The notes under the pieces were generated by a model that was not told the origin of the DNA, made no database searches, and saw only the letters and a program-made list of their open reading frames with translations. A program made the position numbers and the translations under genes. A stretch of DNA of 48,083 nt from Clostridiales bacterium (GTDB lineage: Bacteria > Bacillota > Clostridia > Oscillospirales > Ruminococcaceae): contig JAAYPV010000034.1 in NCBI GenBank assembly GCA_012519635.1, positions 1 through 48,083 on the forward strand, written 5' to 3'. The stretch's first letter is position 1. Every line of letters begins with the position of its first letter. This document shows positions 1 through 8,848 of the stretch, piece after piece.

Positions 1-31
1 ATAATATTATTTAAGATTGGACTGATAATTT

Positions 32-511
32 ATGCTGAAGAAAATACTTGATAATAAAACTTGTGCTGAATGTAAGGTTTGCTGTGCCTTTGACCGATAT
101 GATGTCTGGGAAACTCCCATACTTACCCGTACCAATGTAGAGCACATGTTTACCATCAACCCCGATATCAAAATCATAAAAAAAGATAATTCCTATAGCT
201 TTAAAATAAAAGAATTAAACAAGAATGAACTTTTTTACTGCCCCGTACTTGACCATGATAAGGGCTGTATGCTTGGTGATGAAAAGCCATTTGACTGCAA
301 AATATGGCCTTTCAGAATTATGAACCTTTGCGGAAAAAGAGTTATAACCATCTCCCCCATATGCAAGGAAATGTTTAATCAGCCGTTAAGTAACCTCGTT
401 GCCTTTTTAAAAAATGAACTGCTTGACGAAATAATTACATATGCAAATACCTTTCCAGAAGCCGTAAAGCCATATGATAGCCTGTATCCTATTTTATATG
501 TTGAGAACTAA
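32..511 (+). CDS. YkgJ-family cysteine-cluster protein (putative Zn/Fe chelating)
   Basis: A 159-residue protein with an N-terminal C-x2-C-x2-CC cluster (Cys11, Cys14, Cys17, Cys18). Further cysteines lie in a GC-x-L ... FDCKIWPFR segment near residues 78-95. This arrangement is the hallmark of the YkgJ/UPF0153 family, thought to bind zinc or an iron-sulfur cluster; the biochemical role is unknown. No signal peptide or membrane segment is visible, so it is probably cytosolic. The start at 32 has only a weak purine-rich site before it, and the window edge hides its promoter and upstream partners. No clear terminator follows. Family call is good, function is open. Confidence 0.8.
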   Translation: MLKKILDNKTCAECKVCCAFDRYDVWETPILTRTNVEHMFTINPDIKIIKKDNSYSFKIKELNKNELFYCPVLDHDKGCMLGDEKPFDCKIWPFRIMNLCGKRVITISPICKEMFNQPLSNLVAFLKNELLDEIITYANTFPEAVKPYDSLYPILYVEN

Positions 512-708
512 ATTTCTTATTTTTTCTCCAAATCTTACATTGTAAATTTTATAGCCAAAATATAAAATTTATGTATAATTCGCTCATAAAGGCAAACAAT
601 AGAAAAGCAACCCTGCTTATACTTTAAAAATTATGTTGTCTACCGTGTAAAGTCATCTATTATAATCTATTTTCTATTTATAATCAATGTATTTTGGAGG
701 TAATATTA

Positions 709-1254
709 ATGAAAGCTACTGGAATTGTAAGAAGAATTGACGATCTTGGACGCGTAGTTATTCCAAAAGAAATAAGACGAACTATGCGAATTCGTGAAGG
801 TGACCCTCTTGAAATTTACACAAGTAACGATGGAGAGGTTATTTTTAAAAAATATTCCGCTATTAATGAAATGTCTGATAATGCAACTCAAGTTGCAGAT
901 ATTATGTATAAGTTAGCTGGTTGTCCTGTTGTAGTTTTTGATAGAGACCATGTTGTAGCAGTTGCTGGTTTACAAAGAAAGGAATATATTGAGCGCCGTG
1001 CATCAGCACAGCTTGAGGACCTAATGTCAAACCGTAAACAACATTATGCTACTGGAGAAAATGATTCTAGATTCATACCTGTTGAAGGAATTGATAAGGC
1101 TGCTATTGCATGTCAACCTATTATTTCTTCAGGTGATATTATAGGCGCTGTTGCTTTTATGGAGCCAGATGATAATACTAAAACAGCTACTGAGTTACAA
1201 ATTAGCTTGATTCAGGCATCCGTTCAGTTTCTCGGAAAACAGGTTGAGGGATAA
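709..1254 (+). CDS. spoVT: Stage V sporulation protein T, AbrB-family regulator
   Basis: A 181-residue DNA-binding regulator. The N-terminal swapped-hairpin AbrB domain (about residues 1-50) carries the typical RRIDDLGRVVIPKEIRR motif, and the C-terminal part (about 60-180) fits the GAF-like domain of SpoVT. In Bacillus, SpoVT tunes sigma-G-dependent genes in the forespore, so its presence indicates a spore former. The ATG at 709 is chosen because GGAGG lies at 696-700, eight bases upstream; an earlier in-frame TTG at 694 overlaps that site. The gene stands alone, with about 200 bases of AT-rich sequence upstream in which no convincing promoter was assigned and a strong terminator downstream. 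Confidence 0.93.
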   Translation: MKATGIVRRIDDLGRVVIPKEIRRTMRIREGDPLEIYTSNDGEVIFKKYSAINEMSDNATQVADIMYKLAGCPVVVFDRDHVVAVAGLQRKEYIERRASAQLEDLMSNRKQHYATGENDSRFIPVEGIDKAAIACQPIISSGDIIGAVAFMEPDDNTKTATELQISLIQASVQFLGKQVEG

Positions 1255-1274
1255 CAATAAAAATATACACAGGG

Positions 1275-1318
1275 AAACAACACCCAAACCTGATGGTTTG
1301 AGTGTTGTTTAATTTTAT
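1275..1318 (+). terminator. Rho-independent terminator after spoVT
   Basis: A long inverted repeat (1275-1290 with 1295-1310, loop TGAT, one mismatch) is followed by a T-rich tract. It begins 21 bases after the spoVT stop and separates spoVT from manA. Confidence 0.85.
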
Positions 1319-1384
1319 TTACTTTTAAAATTAAACTCATAACACAAGGTTATGATTAATGTTGAAACTTTCATGACATAATGA

Positions 1385-1413
1385 TTGATTTTCATAAATT
1401 ATTTTGATATAAT
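1385..1413 (+). promoter_or_regulatory. Sigma-A-type promoter for manA-glcK-ilvD
   Basis: TTGATT at 1385-1390, a 17-base spacer and TATAAT at 1408-1413, with an extended -10 TG at 1405-1406. It lies about 40 bases upstream of the manA ribosome binding site. Confidence 0.65.
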
Positions 1414-1456
1414 AATAATGTCTTTAAAGTGTAAAATTAGATTTGGAGGTGCTTTC

Positions 1457-2428
1457 TTGGAAGCGTTAAAGCTAATACCTGAATTTAAGGATTATATTTG
1501 GGGCGGAACTAGACTCCGTGACGAATATAACAAAAAATGCAATTATGATAAAATAGCTGAAAGCTGGGAATTAGCCTGCCATAAGGACGGTAATTCAATT
1601 ATTGAAAATGGTGAGTATGCTGGCTTAACATTAGCAGAATATATCGAAAAGGTAGGAAAGCAAGTACTTGGAAGCGCCTGCGATAAATTTAATAGTTTCC
1701 CCATTCTTATAAAGCTAATTGATGCTAAAGACAATCTTTCAGTTCAGGTTCATCCTGATAATGACTATGCATTGAGAGTTGAGGGTGAATACGGCAAAAC
1801 TGAAATGTGGTATATCGTGGATTGCGATGAGGGAGCAAGTCTGCTCTATGGATTTAAGGAAAATATCACTAAGGATAAATTTATAGAACATATCAAAAAT
1901 GACACTCTGCTTGAGGTTGTAAATAAAGTAAATGTAAAAAAAGGCGATGTGTTTTTTATTGAGGCTGGTACCCTGCATGCAATAGGTAAAGGTATTCTTA
2001 TTGCCGAAATACAGCAAAATTCTAACACAACATATAGAATTTATGACTATGGACGAGTCGGAAATGACGGCAAGCCAAGAGAATTGCATATTGATAAGGC
2101 TGTTGAGGTTACTGATTTATGCCCTGCAAGAAAATACCTTGAAATTCCCATTGTAAAACATGATGGATATAATATAAGGCTACTTTCTGAATGTGAATAT
2201 TTTACAACATATAATATTAAATTAAAAAGCAAGGCCTTACTTAATGCAGATAAAAACTCATTTAACAGCATCCTTGTACTTGATGGCGAAGGAACTTTGA
2301 ATGGACTTGCCGAAAACAGAAATTCTATCCAATTCAAAAAAGGAGATAGTATCTTTATTCCCGCTGAATTCGGGGAGTATGAAATTATTGGTAACGCAGA
2401 TATTATTTATACAGGTATAGAAATCTAA
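1457..2428 (+). CDS. manA: Mannose-6-phosphate isomerase, class I
   Basis: Interconverts mannose 6-phosphate and fructose 6-phosphate in the cytosol, feeding mannose into glycolysis or supplying mannose for GDP-sugars. The cupin fold shows the zinc-site motifs QVHPDNDYAL and FIEAGTLHAIGKG, followed by AEIQQNSNTTYRIYDYGR, all typical of type I isomerases. At 323 residues it matches the short Firmicute form. The TTG at 1457 is chosen because GGAGGT at 1445-1450 sits six bases before it and the homologous N terminus (LKLIPEFKDYIWGGTRL) begins there; the open frame extends 24 codons further upstream without a ribosome binding site. glcK follows after 41 bases, suggesting co-transcription of sugar-phosphate genes. 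Confidence 0.92.
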   Translation: MEALKLIPEFKDYIWGGTRLRDEYNKKCNYDKIAESWELACHKDGNSIIENGEYAGLTLAEYIEKVGKQVLGSACDKFNSFPILIKLIDAKDNLSVQVHPDNDYALRVEGEYGKTEMWYIVDCDEGASLLYGFKENITKDKFIEHIKNDTLLEVVNKVNVKKGDVFFIEAGTLHAIGKGILIAEIQQNSNTTYRIYDYGRVGNDGKPRELHIDKAVEVTDLCPARKYLEIPIVKHDGYNIRLLSECEYFTTYNIKLKSKALLNADKNSFNSILVLDGEGTLNGLAENRNSIQFKKGDSIFIPAEFGEYEIIGNADIIYTGIEI

Positions 2429-2469
2429 GGCACATTAAATATAAAAAATTATTTTACGGAGGATTTATT

Positions 2470-3426
2470 ATGAAGTATTATGTTGGTATTGATTTGGGCG
2501 GAACAAATATTGTTGCTGGAGTCTTAAATGAAAATTATGAAATAATATCAAAGGCAAGTACTAAAACAAACTGCCCAAGACCTGATACTGAAATTGCTGA
2601 CGATATGGCAATGGTTGCTCTTAATGCAATAAAAAATGCTGATTTAACTGTTGATGATATTGAATGGATTGGAGTGGGTACTCCTGGAATAGCTAACAAT
2701 AAAACTGGTGTTATCGAATATTCAAATAACTTAGGCTTTTTAAATACACCTATGGTAAAATACATACAAAAGCATATCAAAAAGCCTGTTTTCATTGAGA
2801 ACGATGCAAACGCTGCTGCTTATGGTGAGTTTGTTGCTGGTTCTGCTAAGGGTGCTAATAATGCAGTATGTATTACTCTTGGAACAGGTGTCGGCGGAGG
2901 AATTATTATTGATGGTAAAATTTATTCCGGCTCTAATTCTGCTGGGGCTGAAATTGGCCATACTGTTATTTCCGTTGATGGTCCTCAATGTTCATGTGGT
3001 AGAAAGGGCTGTTTTGAGGTGTTTTCATCTGCAACAGGACTTATCCGCATGACTAAAGAGGCAATGGAAAAGGAGAAGGACACTATTATGTGGAAATATG
3101 CTAATGAGAGAAACGGAAAGGTTTCTGCTAAAACTTCATTTGACGGCATGAGAGCTGGGGATAAGACTGCAATAGAGGTTGTAAACAAATTCATTAAATA
3201 CCTTGCTTGTGGTATTACAAATGTTATAAACATCTTCCAACCTGATATCCTCTGCATTGGTGGAGGAGTATGCAATGAAGGCGATACATTGCTTCTACCT
3301 GTAAAGGAATTGGTTGCTAAAGAAATTTATTCTAAAAACTCAGAAAAGAATACAGAAATTGTTATCGCAAGTCTTGGAAATGACGCAGGAATTATCGGTG
3401 CTGCATTTCTAGGTCAAGCAAATTAG
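2470..3426 (+). CDS. glcK: ROK-family glucokinase
   Basis: A 318-residue ROK kinase that probably phosphorylates glucose with ATP to glucose 6-phosphate. It has the N-terminal phosphate-binding motif GIDLGGTNI, the catalytic aspartate in [11 protein letters not shown], the GTGVGGGII loop and the ROK zinc motif [10 protein letters not shown]. The ATG at 2470 is preceded by GGAGG at 2458-2462. It lies between manA and ilvD with short gaps, so hexose entry steps appear to be co-expressed. Glucose is the expected substrate for this Firmicute clade, but ROK kinases also include mannose, allose and N-acetyl sugar kinases. The absence of a helix-turn-helix domain rules out a ROK repressor. Confidence 0.9.
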   Translation: MKYYVGIDLGGTNIVAGVLNENYEIISKASTKTNCPRPDTEIADDMAMVALNAIKNADLTVDDIEWIGVGTPGIANNKTGVIEYSNNLGFLNTPMVKYIQKHIKKPVFIENDANAAAYGEFVAGSAKGANNAVCITLGTGVGGGIIIDGKIYSGSNSAGAEIGHTVISVDGPQCSCGRKGCFEVFSSATGLIRMTKEAMEKEKDTIMWKYANERNGKVSAKTSFDGMRAGDKTAIEVVNKFIKYLACGITNVINIFQPDILCIGGGVCNEGDTLLLPVKELVAKEIYSKNSEKNTEIVIASLGNDAGIIGAAFLGQAN

Positions 3427-3467
3427 CATTTAACATATTGGTAATCCATAATTTAGGAGGATTTAAC

Positions 3468-5123
3468 ATGAGAAGTGATTTAATAAAAAGTGGTCCTGAA
3501 AGAGCCCCTCATCGTTCATTGCTCAAAGCACTGGGTGTTACTGATAGCGAAATGAAAAAGCCTTTTATCGCTGTTGTAAATGCTGCAAGCGACTATGTAC
3601 CAGGTCATAAGCACCTCCACGAAATTGGACAGGCTGTTAAGGATGGTATAAGAAATGCGGGTGGAGTTCCTTTTGAATTCTTTACAATAGGTGTATGTGA
3701 TGGTATTGCAATGAACCATGACGGCATGCGTTATTCACTCTGTTCAAGAGAACTGATTGCTGATAGTATTGAAGTAATGCTTACTGCTCATCCGCTTGAT
3801 GGAATTGTTTTTATCCCTAACTGTGATAAAATTGTTCCAGGTATGCTAATGGCAGCCTGCAGGCTTAATATACCTAGTATTTTCGTAAGCGGTGGTCCTA
3901 TGGAGGCTGGCAGAGTTGGCAACAAAAGAGTTAGCTTGAATGATGTTTTTGAGGCAGTCGGCGCACACGCAAGAGGAAATATCGATGATGAACAACTTCT
4001 AGAATATGAAAATAACTCTTGCCCTAGCTGTGGCTCATGCTCTGGAATGTTTACTGCAAACTCCATGAACTGTATTACAGAAGCAATCGGTCTTGCGCTA
4101 CCTAGAGCAGGAACTGCTCTTGCTACATCAAGCGAAAGAATTCGTCTTGCAAAAATGTCTGGTGAAAAAATTATTGAAATTGTAAAAAAGGATATAAAAC
4201 CTCGTGATATTATCACTGAAAAAGGTATTGAAAATGCATTGAGAGTTGAAAATGCATTGGGCTGTTCAACTAATACTGTTTTACATCTTACAGCAGTTGC
4301 ACATGAGGCAAAATGCGATATTAACCTTGACAAAATTGATGAAATTTCCAGAACTACTCCTCAACTTTGCAAACTAAATCCAGCAGGAGAAATGTTTATT
4401 GAAGATTTCGATTTTTATGGTGGAATACAAGCTGTAATGAAGGAATTATCTAAAGCTAATCTTATAAACACAGATACAATCACTGTTACTGGAACACAGG
4501 CAGAACGACTTATAAATGCTCCAGAACCTGATGGAACTGTTATTCATACATTGGACAATCCTATTCGTAAGGATGGCGGAATCGCTATTTTAAGAGGGAA
4601 TATCGCTGTTGATGGCGCTGTTGTAAAGCAAGGTGCTGTTGCTCCTGAAATGATGGTGCATAAAGGAGCTGCAAAGGTTTTTGATGGCGAAGAGGCTGCT
4701 TTATCAGCAATCTTAAACGGCAAAATTGTTGATGGAGATGTTGTTGTAATCAGATATGAAGGTCCTAAAGGTGGTCCTGGTATGCGTGAAATGCTTATGC
4801 CTACCGCTACACTTGCTGGTATGGGACTCGATAAAACTGTTGCTCTTATAACAGATGGTCGCTTTAGCGGTGCTACAAGGGGTGCTGCAATTGGGCATGT
4901 TTCACCTGAAGCTGCTGAGGGTGGAAATATTGGTCTTATCAAAGACGGCGATATAATCAGTATCGATATCCCTAACAAAAGAATTGATGTTCTTGTTGAT
5001 GAAGCTGAACTAGAAAAAAGACGTGCAGATTTTGTTCCACTTAAAAAGGAGCTTAAAGGCTATCTAAAGCGTTATGCAAGCCTAGTTACAAGTGGTGCAA
5101 GGGGTGCTGTATTCAAGGACTAA
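3468..5123 (+). CDS. ilvD: Dihydroxy-acid dehydratase
   Basis: Dehydrates 2,3-dihydroxy-isovalerate and 2,3-dihydroxy-3-methylvalerate in valine and isoleucine synthesis, in the cytosol. The 551-residue length is standard. Iron-sulfur ligands are visible in [10 protein letters not shown] and [18 protein letters not shown], and the catalytic-serine loop in GRFSGATRG. The ATG at 3468 is preceded by GGAGG at 3456-3460; the frame is open ten codons further upstream but without a ribosome binding site. Other ilv genes are absent here, so branched-chain synthesis is dispersed in this genome. It is the last gene of the manA-glcK-ilvD run and ends at a bidirectional terminator. Confidence 0.96.
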   Translation: MRSDLIKSGPERAPHRSLLKALGVTDSEMKKPFIAVVNAASDYVPGHKHLHEIGQAVKDGIRNAGGVPFEFFTIGVCDGIAMNHDGMRYSLCSRELIADSIEVMLTAHPLDGIVFIPNCDKIVPGMLMAACRLNIPSIFVSGGPMEAGRVGNKRVSLNDVFEAVGAHARGNIDDEQLLEYENNSCPSCGSCSGMFTANSMNCITEAIGLALPRAGTALATSSERIRLAKMSGEKIIEIVKKDIKPRDIITEKGIENALRVENALGCSTNTVLHLTAVAHEAKCDINLDKIDEISRTTPQLCKLNPAGEMFIEDFDFYGGIQAVMKELSKANLINTDTITVTGTQAERLINAPEPDGTVIHTLDNPIRKDGGIAILRGNIAVDGAVVKQGAVAPEMMVHKGAAKVFDGEEAALSAILNGKIVDGDVVVIRYEGPKGGPGMREMLMPTATLAGMGLDKTVALITDGRFSGATRGAAIGHVSPEAAEGGNIGLIKDGDIISIDIPNKRIDVLVDEAELEKRRADFVPLKKELKGYLKRYASLVTSGARGAVFKD

Positions 5124-5141
5124 ACAATTATATTTAAAAAT

Positions 5142-5177
5142 ATCCCTGTATCAAAAAGATACAGGGATTTCTGTTTT
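5142..5177. terminator. Bidirectional terminator between ilvD and ribU
   Basis: A perfect 11-bp stem (5142-5152 with 5158-5168, loop AAAAA) is followed by TTCTGTTTTTT on the plus strand and by ATTTTTAAAT on the minus strand. It can serve both convergent genes. Confidence 0.85.
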
Positions 5178-5179
5178 TT

Positions 5180-5800
5180 CTAATCCTTATGCAAAATCAC
5201 ACTTATTTTTTTATATATTAAAAAGGTTATTGCAGATGAAAGAATACCCTTTACAAAATTAAATGGTGCTGTTGCGAGTAATACAAAACTCTTTAAATCC
5301 TTTATTAAACGGTTTTTTTCTGTTCCCTTCTCAATAAATGCCTCAATTGGTGCCCCATAGAACCTTGAATATACAGGAAGCAAAACATAGTAATTCATAA
5401 GGCTTCCTACAACGGTCAATGTAATAGTACCTATTATCAACCCAATTAATGCAGTCTTTCTTGTCTTCTTTAAGTGATAAATTATTGATGCAGGTAAAAT
5501 GAATGTACAGCCTACAACAAAATTAGATAACTCCCCTATGTATCCTGTAGTCGTTCCATTAAACAATGTGTTTATTACAACCTTTAATGCCTCAATAACA
5601 ATCCCAGCAATAGGACCCAATGAAAATGCACCAATAAGCACTATAACTTCACTTAAATCAATTTCATAAAAGCTAGGTGCAAACCATAATGGTATCTCAA
5701 ACAGCATTACTACTGCCGCTAATGCTGAAAGTGCAGCTATAATGCACATATTCCGAACTGATAAATGTCCTTTACTCTTTTGTGCAATTGTGTTTTCCAT
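5180..5800 (-). CDS. ribU: Riboflavin ECF transporter S component (RibU type)
   Basis: A 206-residue, very hydrophobic protein with about six predicted membrane segments, an N-terminal ISALAAVVMLFEIPL stretch and a mid-protein GPIAGIVIEALKVVINTLF segment, as in ECF-type vitamin-binding S components. The substrate call comes mainly from context: an FMN riboswitch with a terminator lies directly upstream on the same strand. It would work with EcfA1, EcfA2 and EcfT energizing subunits encoded elsewhere. The start at 5800 is preceded by GGAGG; the frame is open for 23 more codons upstream but that stretch runs toward the riboswitch terminator. Confidence 0.88.
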   Translation of the reverse strand: MENTIAQKSKGHLSVRNMCIIAALSALAAVVMLFEIPLWFAPSFYEIDLSEVIVLIGAFSLGPIAGIVIEALKVVINTLFNGTTTGYIGELSNFVVGCTFILPASIIYHLKKTRKTALIGLIIGTITLTVVGSLMNYYVLLPVYSRFYGAPIEAFIEKGTEKNRLIKDLKSFVLLATAPFNFVKGILSSAITFLIYKKISVILHKD

Positions 5801-5862
5801 AATATAACCTCCAAAAAAATTATTATAAAATCCAACACCGATATATGATATATTATGAATGA

Positions 5863-5892
5863 AAAACAAAAGCCCATAGTAAAACTATGGGC
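5863..5892 (-). terminator. Riboswitch-linked intrinsic terminator before ribU
   Basis: Read on the minus strand, GCCCATAG pairs with CTATGGGC (5892-5884 with 5880-5872) and is followed by TTTTGTTTTT. It lies between the FMN aptamer and the ribU start and is the likely expression platform: FMN bound gives the terminator, FMN absent gives readthrough. Confidence 0.85.
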
Positions 5893-5933
5893 GTAAATAT
5901 ACCAAATGAAATATTTTTCACCTAGTACAATTT

Positions 5934-6056
5934 AGTTTCTTCCATCCGGACTATACCGTCGGTCTTGGGATTTCACCAAAGTCAATGCGTTACCGCACTC
6001 GTGGACTCAGCTTTCGCTATTACCACCGGTGGAGACTTTCACTCCGCCCTGAAACT
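5934..6056 (-). promoter_or_regulatory. FMN riboswitch (RFN element)
   Basis: The minus strand contains the conserved RFN blocks in order: CAGGGCGGAGTGAAAGTC, CACCGGTGGTAATAG, a variable arm, TTTGGTGAAATCCCAAGACC, then GACGGTATAGTCCGGATG. The closing stem P1 is AGTTTC (6056-6051) with GAAACT (5939-5934). Binding of FMN is expected to turn down ribU through the terminator at 5863-5892. The upstream coding gene ends only about 30 bases before the aptamer and no strong promoter was seen between them, so the riboswitch may also act on transcripts arriving from the efp operon. Confidence 0.95.
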
Positions 6057-6085
6057 TAAATATTATATTTTAATTCATACTGATA

Positions 6086-6541
6086 TTATTCCTTATCTTC
6101 ATCAGAATTTATATCATTTAATTCTATCTCATCAAAATCAAATTCAAGTGACTCACCACAATTTGGACAATCCATTGAGCCCTCTTCAAGCATTTCTTCA
6201 TCAAGTAAAATAACATCTTCACAAGTAGGACAGGTTACCTCGTAAAGCTCATCTTCATTAAAATCCTCATAATCGTCATCATCGCAACAACAACAATCAC
6301 ATTCATCGTCATCGTCACAACAATCAAAAAGAACTTCTTCCACATCTCCTAAGTCAGCATCAAGAATATCTGTAAGCTCAGTTAATTCATCTATCTGGGT
6401 TTGCAAGTCATCAATATAAAGCACCATTTCCTGCAATACACTAACCATCTGAATCAATGTCTTACCCTCTTTTGTAGAGCCGTCAATATCAAGACCATCT
6501 ACCATTCCTTGTAAATAGGACACCTTTTCGCCAAGTTTCAT
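6086..6541 (-). CDS. CD1247 N-terminal-domain-like protein with Asp/Cys tract and zinc ribbon
   Basis: A 151-residue acidic protein. Residues 1-70 start with MKLGEKVSYLQGMVDGL and form helices with coiled-coil character, resembling the domain annotated in clostridia as the CD1247 N-terminal domain. Residues 73-90 are a low-complexity block of Asp and Cys (Cys74, 75, 81 and 83-86 among aspartates). A C-terminal zinc ribbon has CPTC and CPNC knuckles. Function is unknown. It is encoded directly after efp, 79 bases away, with a GGAGGGG site before the ATG, and probably belongs to that operon. The soluble acidic character suggests a cytosolic protein-binding or metal-binding role, which is inference. 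Confidence 0.75.
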   Translation of the reverse strand: MKLGEKVSYLQGMVDGLDIDGSTKEGKTLIQMVSVLQEMVLYIDDLQTQIDELTELTDILDADLGDVEEVLFDCCDDDDECDCCCCDDDDYEDFNEDELYEVTCPTCEDVILLDEEMLEEGSMDCPNCGESLEFDFDEIELNDINSDEDKE

Positions 6542-6620
6542 TTAAACCCCTCCTCTTAATTTTTTTACGCGATATTAAAATCTCGTATACACATCTTAAT
6601 TTTGCGTACAATACTGAATT

Positions 6621-7178
6621 TTATGCACGCTCCATATATTCACCTGTTCTTGTGTCAATCTTAATTCTATCTCCAATTTCAATAAACAATGGAACCTTTA
6701 CTTCAGCTCCTGTTTCAACTGTTGCAGGTTTTGTAGTATTTGTAGCTGTATCTCCCTTAAAGCCCGGATCAGTTGCAATAACCTCAAGCTCAACAAAGTT
6801 TGGAGGCTCAACACCAAATACATTTCCCTTATAGGATAAAACCTTTACCTCCATATTTTCTTTTACAAATGCAAAGTTATCACCTAAAATACTCTTATTT
6901 ATTGGAATTTGCTCATAAGATTCATTATCCATAAAATAGTACAAATCACCATCACTATAAAGATATTGCATATCTTTTCTCTCTACAAAAGCTGTAGGGA
7001 ATTTGTCAGTCGGACTGAATGTTTTTTCAGTTACAGAACCACTTATTACATTCTTAATCTTAGTTCTAACAAATGCTGCACCCTTACCTGGCTTTACATG
7101 TTGGAACTCAATTACCTGAACTACATTACCATCCATTTCAAAAGTAATACCATTACGAAAATCGCCAGCTGAAATCAT
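6621..7178 (-). CDS. efp: Translation elongation factor P
   Basis: A 185-residue, three-domain OB-fold protein that helps ribosomes form peptide bonds at polyproline stretches. It shows the N-terminal KOW-like start (ISAGDFRNG) and the modification loop [14 protein letters not shown], with the conserved lysine at position 32. The C-terminal end [13 protein letters not shown] matches the family signature. The ATG at 7178 is preceded by GGAGGTATTTATA; the open frame extends five codons upstream into the ribosome binding site. It lies downstream of yqeG-aroQ-pepP, a gene order common in clostridia. No EpmA/EpmB lysylation genes are seen nearby. Confidence 0.97.
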   Translation of the reverse strand: MISAGDFRNGITFEMDGNVVQVIEFQHVKPGKGAAFVRTKIKNVISGSVTEKTFSPTDKFPTAFVERKDMQYLYSDGDLYYFMDNESYEQIPINKSILGDNFAFVKENMEVKVLSYKGNVFGVEPPNFVELEVIATDPGFKGDTATNTTKPATVETGAEVKVPLFIEIGDRIKIDTRTGEYMERA

Positions 7179-7307
7179 TATAAATACCTCCAAATAATGC
7201 TATAAAATAATTGCAATATAACTGCTAGAATTTAGCACACACATTACTATCACTTTTTACATTTTACAATAAATCTTAATATATTGCAAGACCTAAACGC
7301 AAAATAA

Positions 7308-8375
7308 TTATATACAAATCATTTTTTTTGATGTTTTGTTGAGATTTATACAAAAATCTTCTTTTATTACTACCAAATCTTCAATTCTAACACCAAATTT
7401 TTCAGGCAAATATATTCCTGGTTCAATTGTTACAAGCATGTTCTTTTCAAGTATAGTTTCTGACATTTGTGAGGCAGTCGGCATTTCATGAATATCAAGT
7501 CCCACTCCATGCCCCAGCGAATGCCCAAATGCACTGCCATAGCCTACATCCTCAATTATCTTTCTTGCAGACCTGTCCAAGTCCTTGCCTCTTATACCTG
7601 CTCGTGCTGATTTAATAGCATTTTCCTGTGCGCTTAAAACTATGGAATACACATTTATCATTTCAGCAGTTGGCTTACCCACACAAACAGTCCTTGTCAT
7701 ATCGCTATGGTAGCCATCAATTACTGCTCCAAAATCCATCAGTACGAAATCCCCCGACTCCACCCTTTTATTAGATGGAACTCCATGCGGCATAGAGGTA
7801 TTCTTACCTGAAAGTACAATTGAATCAAATGAAATTGCCTCAGCACCATTTTTCAGCATGGCCCAATTAAGCTCAAGCTCTATTTCACGCTCAGTACGAC
7901 CTACTTTTATAAAATCAAGTATATGCTCAAATGCTTTTTCAGCAATTTCCTGCGCTTGTGAAATCTTTTCAATTTCGTGCTTGTCCTTTACCATTCTCAT
8001 TCTGGAAATTACTTTACTCAGGCTATCAGAAGTATCAAACTCACATTCACTCAGTTTTGTACTATATGAGTTTAGCTCGCTTATAGTCATTTTATCTGCT
8101 TCAACAGCAATTCTCTTAGCACCATGCTTTTTTATTAAATTCTCTATCTGTTTAAATATGCTATCCTGCTCAATAACCTCATAGCTTTTTACCGTAGCTT
8201 TTGCCTTTTCTATATATCTGAAATCAATAATAAGATACGACTTTTCACGAAAGCATAGTAATGTTCCCGCTGAAGACTTCAGCCCTGTAAAGTATTGACG
8301 GTTTTTATCAGATGTAATTAGTGCACAATCAACTTCATAAGGCAGTTTATTAAACATCTCTTCTATTCTATACAT
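7308..8375 (-). CDS. pepP: Xaa-Pro aminopeptidase, M24 family
   Basis: A 355-residue creatinase-fold metallopeptidase expected to release N-terminal residues preceding proline in the cytosol. An N-terminal creatinase-like domain spans about residues 1-125. The catalytic domain holds all five metal ligands: two aspartates in MDFGAVIDGYHSDMTRT, the histidine in GHSLGHGVGLDIHE, and glutamates in IEPGIYLP and GVRIEDLV. The ribosome binding site AGGTGAT overlaps the end of aroQ (stop four bases upstream of this start), showing tight coupling. The choice between aminopeptidase P and prolidase (PepQ) activity cannot be made from sequence alone. Confidence 0.9.
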   Translation of the reverse strand: MYRIEEMFNKLPYEVDCALITSDKNRQYFTGLKSSAGTLLCFREKSYLIIDFRYIEKAKATVKSYEVIEQDSIFKQIENLIKKHGAKRIAVEADKMTISELNSYSTKLSECEFDTSDSLSKVISRMRMVKDKHEIEKISQAQEIAEKAFEHILDFIKVGRTEREIELELNWAMLKNGAEAISFDSIVLSGKNTSMPHGVPSNKRVESGDFVLMDFGAVIDGYHSDMTRTVCVGKPTAEMINVYSIVLSAQENAIKSARAGIRGKDLDRSARKIIEDVGYGSAFGHSLGHGVGLDIHEMPTASQMSETILEKNMLVTIEPGIYLPEKFGVRIEDLVVIKEDFCINLNKTSKKMICI

Positions 8376-8379
8376 TTTA

Positions 8380-8817
8380 TCACCTGTTACTTAATACCTG
8401 CAATGCAAGTATATAGCTTTCTATGCCAAACCCACAAATACTACCAATACATACAGGTGCTATTACTGATTTAGACCTAAATTCTTCTCTTGCAAAAACA
8501 TTACTAATATGCACCTCAATACATGGTATTTTTATAGCAGAAATAGCATCTCTAATTGCATAACTATAATGAGTATATGCACCTGCATTAATTACTATAC
8601 CATCAAAAATATGTCTTGCAGAATGTAGCTTGTCAATTATTTCTCCCTCATGATTGGACTGAAATATTTCACATTCAACATTCAACTTTTCAGCCTTTTC
8701 TATTATAGATTTATTTACATTCTCAAAGCTCTGATCACCGTAAACTCCTGGTTCACGCTCGCCTAATAAATTTAAATTCGGTCCATGAATTACCAACACT
8801 TTTTTTGATGCCTTCAT
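8380..8817 (-). CDS. aroQ: 3-Dehydroquinate dehydratase, type II
   Basis: Third step of the shikimate pathway: dehydrates 3-dehydroquinate. The 145-residue length and motifs are those of the dodecameric type II enzyme: VIHGPNLNLLGERE with the active-site loop tyrosine just after, FQSNHEGEIID, NAGAYTHYSYAIRDAI and EVHISN. The usual NPGAYTH is NAGAYTH here, a mild change. The ATG at 8817 is preceded by GGAGG. It sits between yqeG and pepP, a frequent clostridial arrangement apart from the rest of the aro genes. Confidence 0.95.
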   Translation of the reverse strand: MKASKKVLVIHGPNLNLLGEREPGVYGDQSFENVNKSIIEKAEKLNVECEIFQSNHEGEIIDKLHSARHIFDGIVINAGAYTHYSYAIRDAISAIKIPCIEVHISNVFAREEFRSKSVIAPVCIGSICGFGIESYILALQVLSNR

Positions 8818-8848
8818 TATATTGCCCTCCATGTGTTATAAGTAATGC

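Noticed and set aside
2795-3052. 85-codon plus-strand frame inside glcK
   Set aside because: It is an alternative frame of a well supported gene, with Leu/Val-rich composition produced by the frame shift.
5965-6213. Plus-strand open frame of 82 codons over the riboswitch
   Set aside because: It lies across the FMN riboswitch and the CD1247-like gene on the opposite strand, with no ribosome binding site.
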